Source of the DNA: JAGWRI01 sp963728785 | GTDB lineage: Bacteria > Gemmatimonadota > Gemmatimonadetes > Gemmatimonadales > Gemmatimonadaceae | Assembly: GCA_963728785.1 (NCBI GenBank) | Contig: CAVSKV010000004.1 | Coordinates: 1,488,001 to 1,552,000, forward strand | Length of the DNA stretch: 64,000 nt | Reading direction: 5' to 3' | Part shown: piece by piece, positions 43,118 through 54,815 of the stretch | How the letters are laid out: each line of letters opens with the position of its first letter | Numbering within the stretch: the stretch's first letter is position 1 | Position numbers and translations under genes: made by a program | The notes under the pieces: model-generated | The model's input: the letters and a program-made list of their open reading frames with translations, nothing else | Databases searched by the model: none | Told to the model about the DNA's origin: nothing

Positions 43118-44638
43118 GTGAGGGGTCATTTCACCTTCGTTGACGCCGTCATCCTGGTCGCGTATCTCGCGGGGACGACGGCGTTCGGCATCTGGCTCGG
43201 ACGCCGCCAGAAGGACGCCAAGGACTACTTCGTGGCCGGCCGCGACATCCCGTGGCCGGCCGTCATGTTTTCGGTGGTGGCCACCGAGACCAGCGCGCTC
43301 ACATTCATCAGCGTTCCCGGATTGGCGTACATCGGCAATCTGGGGTTTCTGCAAGTCGTGGTCGGGTACCTGCTGGGGCGCGTCGCGCTGGCCTTCACCC
43401 TCCTGCCCCGCTACTACCAGGGCGAGATCGTCACCGCCTACGCGATGCTCGAGCAGCGATTCGGCCTGGCCACCCGGCGGTTCACGTCGGTGGTGTTCAT
43501 GGGCACGCGCGCCATGGCCGACTCGGTTCGCGTGTTCGCCACGGCGATTCCCGTGGCGATGATCCTGGCCGGCACCGGCACGGTACCCCCGCGCTACATG
43601 ATGCCGGCGGCAATCCTGATTCTCGGCGCGCTCACGGTGCTATACACGTACAAAGGCGGAATGCGTGCGGTCGTGTGGACGGAGTTGATCCAGGCCGGCA
43701 TCTACGTGTTCGGCGGGCTGGTGGCCCTCGTTCTCCTGGGGCGCGCCGCGCCGGGTGGGTGGCCGGCCATCTGGCACTCGGCCGGTGCGGCCGGCAAGCT
43801 ACACGTCATCGATTGGCATACGGGGTTCGACCGGCCATTCACGATGCTCGCGGGTCTGCTGGGCGGCGGGTTCCTGTCCATGGCATCGCACGGCGCGGAC
43901 CAGCTCATCGTGCAGCGGTTGCTCTCGGCCCGCTCGCTCCGCGACGCCCAGAAGGCGGTGATCGGCAGTGGCGTGGTCGTGATCGCCCAGATGGCCCTGT
44001 TTCTCGTCATCGGCGTGGGGCTCTGGGCGCACTTCGCCGGCCGAGCCTTTTTCACCCCTGACGACGTGTTCCCCACGTTCATCATCCATGCGATGCCACC
44101 GGGGCTGCTGGGCCTGGTGGTCGCGGCGATCGTCGCGGCCACGATGAGCACACACTCGGCGGCGATCAACGCGCTGGCCGCTTCGGCCACGCACGACATC
44201 TATCTCCCGATCACGAAGCGCGCGGCGAGTGATCCGCGCACGCTGCGGGTGGGCAAGCTGTTCGCGTTGTTCTGGGGTGTGGTGCTCACCGCCGGGGCGC
44301 TGGCGTTTCGCCAGCAGGGCACGCCGGTGGTCGTCATCGCCCTCTCCATCGCCTCGTTCACGTACGGCGGCCTGCTGGGGGGCTTCTTCCTGGCGCTCTT
44401 CGTATCGCGGGCCACCCAGCGCGACGCGATTCTCGGCATGTCGGTAGGCATCGCCGCGATGGCGGTCGTGGTGTTCGCGAAACCCCTGGCCACTGCGTAT
44501 CCTTATCTCGCCGCGGCGCTCGGCCCACTGGGCGCGATCGCGTGGCCGTGGTACGTGCTGATCGGCACGACCATCACCCTGCTCACCGGTACCCTTTCGT
44601 CGTTCACGCGTCCAGGCGCGCGGGCGGCGCAGGCATGA
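43118..44638 (+). CDS. Sodium:solute symporter (SSS family)
   Basis: 506 residues with about 13 membrane helices and a GTG start 3 bp after the fusion gene. It begins RGHFTFVDAVILVAYLAGTT; family features are KDYFVAGRDIPWPAV, SVVATETSALTFISVPG and the later ASHGADQLIVQRLLSARS. SSS transporters carry sugars, sialic acid, amino acids or vitamins with Na+. The operon context suggests N-acetylglucosamine or another amino sugar as substrate. Confidence 0.9.
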   Translation: MRGHFTFVDAVILVAYLAGTTAFGIWLGRRQKDAKDYFVAGRDIPWPAVMFSVVATETSALTFISVPGLAYIGNLGFLQVVVGYLLGRVALAFTLLPRYYQGEIVTAYAMLEQRFGLATRRFTSVVFMGTRAMADSVRVFATAIPVAMILAGTGTVPPRYMMPAAILILGALTVLYTYKGGMRAVVWTELIQAGIYVFGGLVALVLLGRAAPGGWPAIWHSAGAAGKLHVIDWHTGFDRPFTMLAGLLGGGFLSMASHGADQLIVQRLLSARSLRDAQKAVIGSGVVVIAQMALFLVIGVGLWAHFAGRAFFTPDDVFPTFIIHAMPPGLLGLVVAAIVAATMSTHSAAINALAASATHDIYLPITKRAASDPRTLRVGKLFALFWGVVLTAGALAFRQQGTPVVVIALSIASFTYGGLLGGFFLALFVSRATQRDAILGMSVGIAAMAVVVFAKPLATAYPYLAAALGPLGAIAWPWYVLIGTTITLLTGTLSSFTRPGARAAQA

Positions 44639-44639
44639 C

Positions 44640-45566
44640 ATGACTGCATTCGTAATCGGCATCGACGGCGGCGGCAGCAAGACCACGGCTCTCGTGGCGG
44701 ACGACCGGGGCCAGGCGATCGTGGAGGTCGTGGGCGCCCCGAGCGCGGTGCGCGCCGGCGGCGTGGACGACAGCGCCGACGCCATTGCGGCCGTCGTGCG
44801 AAGCGCATTGGCGCAGGCCGGCATCGACGGCATGCCGCGCGTCGTGTGCGCAGGGGTGGCCGGCACGGGGCGCGAGTCGTTGCGGCTGGAACTGTGGGAG
44901 GCACTCACCGCGCGCCGGATCGCCGACGAGATCGTGATTCATACCGACATCGCGGTGGCATTCGACGATGCCTTTCCGCAGGGTCCAGGCATACTCCTGC
45001 TGGCCGGCACCGGCTCGGTCGCCCTCGGGCGTGGTCCCACGGGCACCACGGCGCGATGCGGAGGGTGGGGCGCCGACTTCGGCGACGAGGGTGGCGGCAC
45101 CTGGATCGGGCGCCGCGCATTGTCCATCGTGGCCGCGGCGAGCGACGGCCGCGAGCCCGAGACGGCGCTCACCGGCGCGATTCTCACGGCCACCGAGAGC
45201 GCCGAAGTGGTCGATCTGATCGCCTGGGCGGCAGATGCGACGCCGGGCAAGTTCGCCACGCTGGCGCCCGTAGTGTTCAAGGTGGCTGACGGCGGCGATT
45301 TGCGGGCCAACGCCCTGCTCGACATCGCCACCGAAGAACTGTCGCTCCACGCCCGCGCCCTGGCGAGAAAGCTGTTCATCGACGAGCGCGCCGCCGTGCC
45401 GATCGCCCTCACCGGCGGACTGCTCGGACCCCGGATGCTCCTGCGCAAGCGGCTCACCCAGCGTCTCAAGCACGCGGTGCCCGGCGCCCACGTGCGCCAG
45501 GATGAAGTGGTCGGGGCGCGGGGCGCGGTTCGCTCGGCGCTCCACTTCATGGGCAACGTCGTGTAG
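44640..45566 (+). CDS. BadF/BadG-type ATPase, probable N-acetylglucosamine kinase
   Basis: 308 residues of the ASKHA fold: FVIGIDGGGSKTTALVADDR (phosphate 1), IVIHTDIAVAFDDAF, LLLAGTGSVALGRG (adenosine/phosphate 2), GGWGADFGDEGGGTWIGRRA. Close in layout to human NAGK and bacterial GlcNAc kinases. It starts 1 bp after the symporter stop. Phosphorylating imported GlcNAc would feed the NagB-PIG-L fusion two genes upstream. Substrate is inferred from operon context. Confidence 0.87.
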   Translation: MTAFVIGIDGGGSKTTALVADDRGQAIVEVVGAPSAVRAGGVDDSADAIAAVVRSALAQAGIDGMPRVVCAGVAGTGRESLRLELWEALTARRIADEIVIHTDIAVAFDDAFPQGPGILLLAGTGSVALGRGPTGTTARCGGWGADFGDEGGGTWIGRRALSIVAAASDGREPETALTGAILTATESAEVVDLIAWAADATPGKFATLAPVVFKVADGGDLRANALLDIATEELSLHARALARKLFIDERAAVPIALTGGLLGPRMLLRKRLTQRLKHAVPGAHVRQDEVVGARGAVRSALHFMGNVV

Positions 45567-45567
45567 C

Positions 45568-45942
45568 CCCGGTGTCGCGAACACGGACTTCTACGCGCCG
45601 GGATCGTTGTTGGCCGTGACGGTCGACCGGTCGAGCGTGCTGGGGGCGGGTGTGACGGCGCCGGTGCCCGCGGTGTGGTTCTAAGGCGGGCCGGCACTCC
45701 AGATCACCGATAGTACGCAGGCCCGGGCGGTGGCGAGCTATCCGGCCGCCGGCGATCCGTTGCTGTCAGGCTGGCTGCTGGGCGGGGCAAGGCTCAACGG
45801 CCGGGCGGCGATGGTGGATGCAACGCTGGGCGCTGGGCACTTGGTGTTGTACGGGTTCCGCCCGCAGTATCGTGGACAGAGCATGGCCACGCAGCCGATG
45901 ATCTGGACGGCGGTCGCGCGAGCGGGCGGGGGCGGCCGCTAG
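45568..45942 (+). pseudogene. Decayed C-terminal remnant of an M14 carboxypeptidase gene
   Basis: One frame reads VANTDFYAPGSLLAVTVDRS, then VPAVWF, an in-frame TAA at 45682-45684, and continues GGPALQITDSTQARAVASY, DPLLSGWLLGG, GHLVLYGFRPQYRGQSMATQ to a TAG at 45940. From memory this matches the C-terminal domain of large M14 zinc carboxypeptidases (SGW, GFRPQYRGQ). No N-terminal or zinc-binding part exists: the reading frame is entered from the kinase gene. The frame downstream of the stop is still intact, so decay looks recent, or a base error occurred. Confidence 0.75.
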
Positions 45943-47273
45943 GCTGCCTGCCGCTCCGTTCCGGCGGCCGGCAGTTCGCCCTCGACGCGCGCCATCACCG
46001 CCGACGCCAGACAGTTGCCCAGCACGTTGATGGACGTGCGCGCCATGTCCATGAACGCGTCCACCCCGAGCAGGATCGCCACGCCCTCGAGCGGCAGATT
46101 GAACTGGGTGAGCGCCCCGGAGAGGATGACGAGCGCCGCGCGAGGGACGCCGGCCACGCCTTTGCTGGTGAGCATCAGCGTCAGCATCATGACGATCTGC
46201 GTGCTCAGGGTCATGTGCATGCCGGCGGCCTGGGCCACGAACACCGAGGCGAGGGCCAGGTAGAGCGTGGTGCCGTCGAGGTTGAACGAGTACCCGGTGG
46301 GGATCACGAACGCCACGATGCGGCGCGGAACGCCCATCTCCTCCATGCGCTCCATGGCCAGCGGCAGTGCGGCCTCCGACGACGCGGTCGTGAAGGCGAT
46401 CAGCCAGGGTTCCTTGACCGCCGTGACGAACCGGCGGATGGGAACCTTGAATACGAGGGCGACGGGGAGAAGGACGGCGACGACGAAAATGATGAGCGCC
46501 GCGTAGAGCGAGAGCACGAGCACGGCCAGCTGACGCAGCACGTCCATGCCGCTCGTACCCACGGTGACGGCGATCGCCGCGCCGATCCCGATGGGCGCGA
46601 ACTTCATCACGATGCCGGTGAACTTGAACATCACCTGGGAAAGGCCGTCGCAGAACGCGAGCATGCTGCTCTTGGCGCTGCCGGCCGGCAACTGTGAGAG
46701 CGCCACCGCGAAGATGATCGCGAAGAAGACGATCTGCAGCACTTCGTTGTTGGCGCCGGCCTCGAAGAAGCTCTGCGGCACGGTGTGCACGAGCACATTG
46801 CTGAACGTGGCGTGGGTGCCGGTCAGAGCGCTCTCCGCCGCGGCATTGGCCGCGCCAAGTTGCACGCCGACACCCGGTTTGGCGACGTTGACCACGACGA
46901 GCCCCACGACGAGGGCCAGCGTGGTCACGATCTCGAAGTAGATGATCGACCGGAGGGCGAGCTTCCCCACCCGCTTCATGTCGTCGCCATGGCCCGCGAT
47001 ACCGACCACCAGCGTGCCGAAAATGAGGGGGACGATGAGCGACTTGATCATGCGCAAGAAGAGCGTCGCCCAGATCTTGAGGTCGGGGGCGGCCCACCCG
47101 TGCTGCACACGGGCGCTCTCCGGATAGGCCCACCCGATGAAGACGCCGACCACCATCGAGATGAGGATCCACTGCGAGAGGGTGACACGGCGCAGCAATC
47201 CGCGCCGCGGCGATGGCGCCGCCGCGGCGTCTCCGCCCACCGGCGGCGTCGCATGGCCACCGGCCGGGGTCAC
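45939..47273 (-). CDS. Dicarboxylate/glutamate:cation symporter (DAACS family)
   Basis: 444 residues with a GTG start that overlaps the permease stop by 4 bp. Family features: LIVPLIFGTLVVGIAG, AFTTASSEAALPLAMERM (serine-rich hairpin), PTGYSFNLDGTTLYLALASV (the NLDG motif) and a C-terminal GVDAFMDMARTSINVLGNCL. These fit GltP/GltT/DctA. It imports glutamate, aspartate or C4-dicarboxylates with Na+ or H+. Its stop shares CTAG with the stop of the M14 remnant on the other strand. Confidence 0.93.
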   Translation of the reverse strand: MTPAGGHATPPVGGDAAAAPSPRRGLLRRVTLSQWILISMVVGVFIGWAYPESARVQHGWAAPDLKIWATLFLRMIKSLIVPLIFGTLVVGIAGHGDDMKRVGKLALRSIIYFEIVTTLALVVGLVVVNVAKPGVGVQLGAANAAAESALTGTHATFSNVLVHTVPQSFFEAGANNEVLQIVFFAIIFAVALSQLPAGSAKSSMLAFCDGLSQVMFKFTGIVMKFAPIGIGAAIAVTVGTSGMDVLRQLAVLVLSLYAALIIFVVAVLLPVALVFKVPIRRFVTAVKEPWLIAFTTASSEAALPLAMERMEEMGVPRRIVAFVIPTGYSFNLDGTTLYLALASVFVAQAAGMHMTLSTQIVMMLTLMLTSKGVAGVPRAALVILSGALTQFNLPLEGVAILLGVDAFMDMARTSINVLGNCLASAVMARVEGELPAAGTERQAA

Positions 47274-48832
47274 GCCTTATCGCCCCGTGCCTCTTCGCGG
47301 AGGCGCAACGTGGAGTGGGTGTAGCCGTAGGTGAAGTAGAGCACGAGCCCGATCACCAGCCACACGCCGAACCGGATCCAGGTCACCGTCGGCAGCTGCC
47401 ACATGAGATAGAAACAGGCAAAGATGGAGATGAGCGGGGTGAGGGGCACCCACGGCACCCGGAACGGACGGTAGCGGTCGGGATCGAGGCGGCGCAGGAA
47501 GATCACGCCGGCCGACACGAGGACGAACGCGAACAGCGTGCCGATGTTGGTGAGGTCCACCACTTCGGCGATGTTGGCGAAGGCGGCGAACGTGGCCACG
47601 AAGATGCCGGTGAGGATCGTGCCCACGTACGGCGTCTTGTACCGGGGGTGAACTTTGGCCAGCACCGGGGGCAGCAGCCCGTCGCGCGACATCGAGAAGA
47701 AGATGCGAGGCTGGCCGAGTTGGAAGACGAGCAGCACGCTTCCCATGGCGATCACGGCGCCGAGCGAGACGATGAACCGCGAGGCGTTGATGAGCCCCGA
47801 CGGGCCTTCTGCGAACTGGAGGGCCGTGATCATCGGCTCCGCCGTGCCGAGCGTCTTCCACGGCGCCATGCCGGTCATCACGATCGAGATCGCGATGTAC
47901 AGCACGGTGCATATGAGGAGACTCATAATGATGCCGAACGGCATGTCCTTGGGCGGATTCTTCGTCTCCTCTGCCGCCGTCGAAACGGCGTCGAACCCGA
48001 TGTAGCTGAAGAAGATGATCGCCGCTGCGGCGCTGATGCCCCGGACTCCGTTGGGGTTGAATCCGCCCGTCGCGGGGTTGTTCCAGTTGTGCGGATGGAT
48101 GAGGAAGATGCCGACGGCGATGAAGAACAGGATGATCGCCACCTTGAGCACCACCATCGCGTTGTTGGCGTCGGCCGACTCCTTGATCCCGATGACGAGG
48201 ATGACGGTGATCAGCGCCACCACGAGCACCGCCGGCAGGTTGATGATCAGCGGAATGCCGAACACATGCGGCGCCGCCGTCCAGGCGGAGGCGAGATACT
48301 GCGTGGTGGCATCCACGCCGGCCCCGCCCGCCGACGTGAGCTGATTGAACGCATCGTGCGCTGAGCGGTAGTCGGTGGCGGCCCACGCCGGAAGGTTGAA
48401 CCCGAAGTGGCCGACCAGTTCGCGGAAGTACCCCGACCACCCGATGGCCACGCCGATGTTGCCCACGGCGTACTCGATGATCAGGTCCCAGCCGATGATC
48501 CAGGCCACGAATTCGCCGATCGAGGCATAGGCGTACGTGTACGCCGAGCCCGACACCGGCACCATGGCCGCGAACTCGGCGTAGCAGAGCGCCGCGAACC
48601 CGCAGGCGACGGCGGTGAGGATGAACGAGAAGATGATGGCCGGCCCGGCGCCGGGACGCAGGGCGTCGCCGACGATGGCCGTGCCGGTGGTCGCGAAGAT
48701 GCCGGCGCCGATCGTCGCGCCGACGCCGAGCGCCGTGAGGTGCCACTTGCCGAGCGAGCGTTTGAGCCCGCCATGCTCGGCCACGTCGGCCTCGAAATCG
48801 GCGACCGACTTCCTCGCGAACAGTGACTTCAT
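47270..48832 (-). CDS. APC-superfamily amino acid permease (CAT/YfnA-like)
   Basis: 520 residues from MKSLFARKSVADFE; GGAGG lies about 9 bp upstream. At least twelve hydrophobic segments. GVGATIGAGIFATTGTAIVG is the TM1 consensus; AGSAYTYAYASIGEF-like (SGSAYTYAYASIGE) and GFDAVSTAAEETKNPPKDMP identify the cationic amino acid transporter branch. It starts 40 bp after hppA and is coupled to the dicarboxylate symporter. Confidence 0.92.
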   Translation of the reverse strand: MKSLFARKSVADFEADVAEHGGLKRSLGKWHLTALGVGATIGAGIFATTGTAIVGDALRPGAGPAIIFSFILTAVACGFAALCYAEFAAMVPVSGSAYTYAYASIGEFVAWIIGWDLIIEYAVGNIGVAIGWSGYFRELVGHFGFNLPAWAATDYRSAHDAFNQLTSAGGAGVDATTQYLASAWTAAPHVFGIPLIINLPAVLVVALITVILVIGIKESADANNAMVVLKVAIILFFIAVGIFLIHPHNWNNPATGGFNPNGVRGISAAAAIIFFSYIGFDAVSTAAEETKNPPKDMPFGIIMSLLICTVLYIAISIVMTGMAPWKTLGTAEPMITALQFAEGPSGLINASRFIVSLGAVIAMGSVLLVFQLGQPRIFFSMSRDGLLPPVLAKVHPRYKTPYVGTILTGIFVATFAAFANIAEVVDLTNIGTLFAFVLVSAGVIFLRRLDPDRYRPFRVPWVPLTPLISIFACFYLMWQLPTVTWIRFGVWLVIGLVLYFTYGYTHSTLRLREEARGDKA

Positions 48833-48872
48833 GCCGGGGGTTGCCTCCGGCACCGGACGGAGCCGGCGTGGA

Positions 48873-51413
<2,541 letters not shown>

Positions 51414-51489
51414 CGTTGTCGTTCTCCAAGTTGACGGGCAGGCGCCGGACGCGGCGGAACGCAGCGGCCGGAGACGGGGCGCACGGGGG

Positions 51490-53004
51490 TCAAGCCGCAG
51501 GCTTCTCCACCGCGCGCCAGAGGAAATACACAGGGACGCCGATGGCGACGATCACCAGGCCGGAAACCGCCTCGGTCCGGGAATGCGGCGACATCAGAAT
51601 TAGAATCATAACCTCCGCCGCCATGGCGAGGTACAGCCCGGGGACGAATGGATAGCCCACCACCCGGTACGGACGTTCGGCGTCTGGCCGTCTGGCCCGC
51701 AGAATGAACAGCCCCGCCGTGGTCAGCACGTAGAACACGAGGTTCGCAAAGATCACGTAGTTGAGCAGTTGCCCATACGTGCCACTCAGGCAGAGGGCGG
51801 CCGTCCAGACGCTCTGCAGCACCAGGCCAACCGACGGCACGCCGCGGCCGCTCAGAGTGCCTGCGGCCTTGAAGAACAGCCCGTCGCGCGACATCGCGTA
51901 GTACACGCGGGCCCCGGCCAGGATCAACCCGTTCATGCAGCCGAAGGTCGAAATCAGGATGCCGATGGCCATCATCGTGCCGCCCGCCGACCCGAACATC
52001 TGCTCCATCGCCGCAGTGCCGACACGGTCTTGCGTGGCCGCGGTGAGCCCGCGCGCGATCGTCGTCACCCCGGCCGGATCGCCGTGGAACGGAAGGACGC
52101 TCAGATACGACACGTTGGTCAGAAAGTAGAGCAGCGTCACCAGCCCGGTGCCCATGATCAGCGCGCGCGGCAGGTTTCGCTGCGGATTCTTCACCTCGGC
52201 AGCCGCGAAGGTCACGTTGTTCCAGGCGTCGCTGGAGAACAGTGACCCCACGAAGGCGGCGCCGAACGCCACCACCCAGGCGCCGGTGATGTCCACGTGC
52301 CCCCAGAAATTCCCATGGCCGAAATTGGCCGCCAGCGCCGTGGAGTTGCGGCCGATCGTGAGCCCCAGGCCCATGAGCAGAATGAGCACCCCGGTCTTCA
52401 CGATGGTGAGCGAGGTCTGGACGAACTTCCCCTCGCGCACGCCGCGCAGGTTGACCCAGGTGAGCACGGCGATCGCCACCAGCGCGAAGAGCCGCTGCGG
52501 CGAGAGGCCGAACTGGATAGCCGAGGAGGGGTCGGTGCAGCCGAGCCACGCCACGCACACGTCGTGGTGCGGAAACCAGGTGTAGACGGCCGGCGAAATG
52601 CTCGGAGCGAGCACGCCGAGGAACTTGCCGAACGCCACGCCGACGGCAGCGATCGTCCCCGTCTGGATCACGGCGAACAGGGTCCATCCGTACAAAAAGC
52701 CCACCAAGGGGCTGAAAGACTCGCGCAGGAAGATGTACTGGCCGCCTGCTCGGGGGAACATCGCGGCGAGTTCCCCGTAGGTCAGCGCACCGAAGCAGGT
52801 CATGACTCCCGTGAGAAGCCACGCCATGAGCAGCCAGCCGGGCGACCCCACCGACCGTCCCATGTCGGCCGAAACGATGAAGATGCCGGACCCGATCATC
52901 GCGCCGGCCACGAGCATCGTGGCGTCGGTAAGCGTGATGGCTTTCACGAATCCGGAGTGTGCCGGTGCCGATGACTCGTCGGGCTTGGCGGTCACGTTCG
53001 ACAT
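51490..53004 (-). CDS. APC-superfamily amino acid permease (LAT-like)
   Basis: 504 residues from MSNVTAKPDESSAPAHSG, about twelve membrane helices. LVAGAMIGSGIFIVSADMGR is the TM1 consensus; TYGELAAMFPRAGGQYIFLR and NNVTFAAAEVKNPQRNLPRA fit the L-type/serine-threonine exchanger branch. It lies 76 bp upstream of hppA on the same strand. Substrate unknown. The ATG at 53004 is preferred over a 12-codon Pro-rich extension. Confidence 0.9.
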   Translation of the reverse strand: MSNVTAKPDESSAPAHSGFVKAITLTDATMLVAGAMIGSGIFIVSADMGRSVGSPGWLLMAWLLTGVMTCFGALTYGELAAMFPRAGGQYIFLRESFSPLVGFLYGWTLFAVIQTGTIAAVGVAFGKFLGVLAPSISPAVYTWFPHHDVCVAWLGCTDPSSAIQFGLSPQRLFALVAIAVLTWVNLRGVREGKFVQTSLTIVKTGVLILLMGLGLTIGRNSTALAANFGHGNFWGHVDITGAWVVAFGAAFVGSLFSSDAWNNVTFAAAEVKNPQRNLPRALIMGTGLVTLLYFLTNVSYLSVLPFHGDPAGVTTIARGLTAATQDRVGTAAMEQMFGSAGGTMMAIGILISTFGCMNGLILAGARVYYAMSRDGLFFKAAGTLSGRGVPSVGLVLQSVWTAALCLSGTYGQLLNYVIFANLVFYVLTTAGLFILRARRPDAERPYRVVGYPFVPGLYLAMAAEVMILILMSPHSRTEAVSGLVIVAIGVPVYFLWRAVEKPAA

Positions 53005-53327
53005 GCGGATCCCAGATGGATGTGGGAGAGCGGCCGGCAATCGGGCCGCCGGGAGGTGGGAAACCGCGGAATAATAATGCGTTGCGCGGGGCGAGGGAAT
53101 ACAAGAGGCGACAATGGGTTAGGGGGTCCCCATTGACCGACCGAAACAGCGAACGGCAGGCGGAACGCTGTGGGCTATGAGCCGTACGCCGTTTGCAACT
53201 GCGCCGGGACGCCACGATGCGCAGGGCAGTCGGCTGGGCCGGGCCGGAGCGTCCGATCGTCGTTGCGGTTAGCTGATAGCGGTCAACTCACAGCTGAACG
53301 CCTGCAGTGATCGGTTATCGCTTCTTT
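53005..53327. other. 323-bp gap between tonB-like gene and permease
   Basis: No convincing gene. Contains one short hairpin (53112-53135) and AT-richer patches (GAATAATAATGCG near 53070) that could belong to the permease promoter. Nothing else recognised. Confidence 0.6.
53112..53135. promoter_or_regulatory. Short inverted repeat upstream of permease
   Basis: Perfect 7-bp arms CAATGGG and CCCATTG around a 10-base loop, about 110 bp upstream of the permease start. Role unknown; could be an operator or leader hairpin. Confidence 0.3.
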
Positions 53328-54185
53328 CTAATAGAGGTCCACCACGATCTGCGCCTTCATGTGTACCGGCATGCCATCCGGCGTCGTCCCGGGCCGAAAC
53401 TTGAACGACCGCAGCACGTCGGTGAGGCGGCGGTTGTAGCTGCGATCCGGCGTCGGCGTGAAATCCATATTCAGGACGAGGCCCGTGGAATCGACGTCGA
53501 ACTCGGCCACGAGATGGAATCCCTTCACGTCGTCGGGAATGGGATACGGCGGCAGGAAGACCTCGATGGGCTGCGGCGGGTAGTTGGCCTGCGTGCCGCC
53601 GCCCGTGCCGGGGCCGGCGGCCGATCCGCGACCCGTACCGACGCCAGACCCGGTTCCCCCACCACGCCCAGGGCCGTTGCCCGCCGACCCGTCGCGGCCG
53701 GAACCGCCACCGGCGCCGATCGTCGAAGCGACATCGAGCGGCCTGACAGCCGGCGCGGCTACAGAGGGCACCGGCGTTACCGCCTCGGGGATCACCACCG
53801 CCTTGGGGACCGGCAGCACGATGGCGGGCCTGGGCTTGGGAGGCGGGGGCTGCACGACGGCAGCCGCCTGGGCCACGGGCGCGGGTTCCATGGAGACATA
53901 CTCCAGGCGCTCGGTCGCCTGCCGCGTCTGGCCACCGGTGCCGCCGCGGCCACCGCCGCCGCCGCCAGCAGGCCCAAGCCCGCCCGCCCCCTGCGCGATC
54001 TCGATGATCGGGTGGTGGGCCATGAACGGGAACAAGATCAGATAGATGGCCAGCAGATGGATGATCACCGACACGACGGCACCGGCACGGCGATTTTCGC
54101 GCCCTGCGGGCAGCCCGGTGGGCGGTCGGTAAGCCGGCCGCTCGGAACGGGGTGGCGGGGTCTGGTCGGTGCGAAGAGGCATCAT
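53328..54185 (-). CDS. TonB-family energy transducer (second copy)
   Basis: 285 residues from MMPLRTDQTPPPRSE. One membrane helix (AVVSVIIHLLAIYLILFPFM), a long Gly-rich and Pro-rich periplasmic linker (PPPPKPRPAIVLPVP; GRGGGTGSGVGTGRG) and a C-terminal TonB-type domain: FHLVAEFDVDSTGLVLNM, LTDVLRSFKFRPGTTPDG. It lies after the ExbD genes but beyond a 13-bp hairpin, so it is probably transcribed separately or by read-through. The GTG 35 codons earlier lacks TonB-like sequence. Confidence 0.82.
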   Translation of the reverse strand: MMPLRTDQTPPPRSERPAYRPPTGLPAGRENRRAGAVVSVIIHLLAIYLILFPFMAHHPIIEIAQGAGGLGPAGGGGGGRGGTGGQTRQATERLEYVSMEPAPVAQAAAVVQPPPPKPRPAIVLPVPKAVVIPEAVTPVPSVAAPAVRPLDVASTIGAGGGSGRDGSAGNGPGRGGGTGSGVGTGRGSAAGPGTGGGTQANYPPQPIEVFLPPYPIPDDVKGFHLVAEFDVDSTGLVLNMDFTPTPDRSYNRRLTDVLRSFKFRPGTTPDGMPVHMKAQIVVDLY

Positions 54186-54315
54186 CGTGTATGTGCGGCG
54201 GGAGCGCCGGGCGTCGCTCACCCTGTATGGTAATACGACCGGCCGGACGGAAAGGGTTCGTCGCCCGGTCGAGCGGAGTCCGCGGCTCACGGGCTGCCCG
54301 CGTCGGCAAACGAAC

Positions 54316-54344
54316 GGCGGCCGATCCGTCTCGGATCGGCCGCC
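54316..54344 (-). terminator. Long perfect hairpin after exbD
   Basis: A 13-bp perfect stem (GGCGGCCGATCCG and its complement) with a 3-base loop lies 27 bp past the second exbD stop. On the minus strand GTTCGTTTG follows. Likely terminator separating the exb operon from the second tonB. Confidence 0.6.
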
Positions 54345-54371
54345 GCCTGGTGCTGCAGATGCGAGGGCGTG

Positions 54372-54815
54372 CTAGCTCTTACACGTGCCCTCGGTGCCCT
54401 GTCCCGGCGCGGTCTTGGGCGGGATGCCGATGACCTTGACGCCAGCGCCGCGGGCGATATCCATGGCGTCGATCACGTCCTGGACCTTCACCTTGGGATT
54501 GCCGGCGATGAAGATGATCTTGTCCGGCCTCGGGTCGAAGATATCGTGCAGTTCCTGCGCCAGCTGATCGTGCGAGATGATCTTGGTGTTCACGGCGTAG
54601 CAGCCGTCGAGGCCGACCTCGAGCACGATCTGATCGGAATTGGGGTTGGCCGTCGACGCCGTGGGATTTGGTTGCGGCAACTGCAGGTCGATCGCTTTCC
54701 GCATGGTGGGCAGGGCCGCCATGAAGATGATCAGGAGCACGAGCAGCACGTCGATCATGGGGGTGACGTTGATCTCGTTGCTGAGCCCGCCGGGTCCACC
54801 CGTTGACATGGCCAT
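54372..54815 (-). CDS. exbD: Biopolymer transport protein ExbD/TolR (copy 2)
   Basis: 147 residues. Cytoplasmic tip, one membrane helix holding the proton-path Asp (EINVTPMIDVLLVLLIIFMA) and a periplasmic domain (IIFIAGNPKVKVQDVIDAMD). The C-terminus has a Cys (EGTCKS). It overlaps the first exbD by one base (TAATG-type junction). Confidence 0.93.
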   Translation of the reverse strand: MAMSTGGPGGLSNEINVTPMIDVLLVLLIIFMAALPTMRKAIDLQLPQPNPTASTANPNSDQIVLEVGLDGCYAVNTKIISHDQLAQELHDIFDPRPDKIIFIAGNPKVKVQDVIDAMDIARGAGVKVIGIPPKTAPGQGTEGTCKS

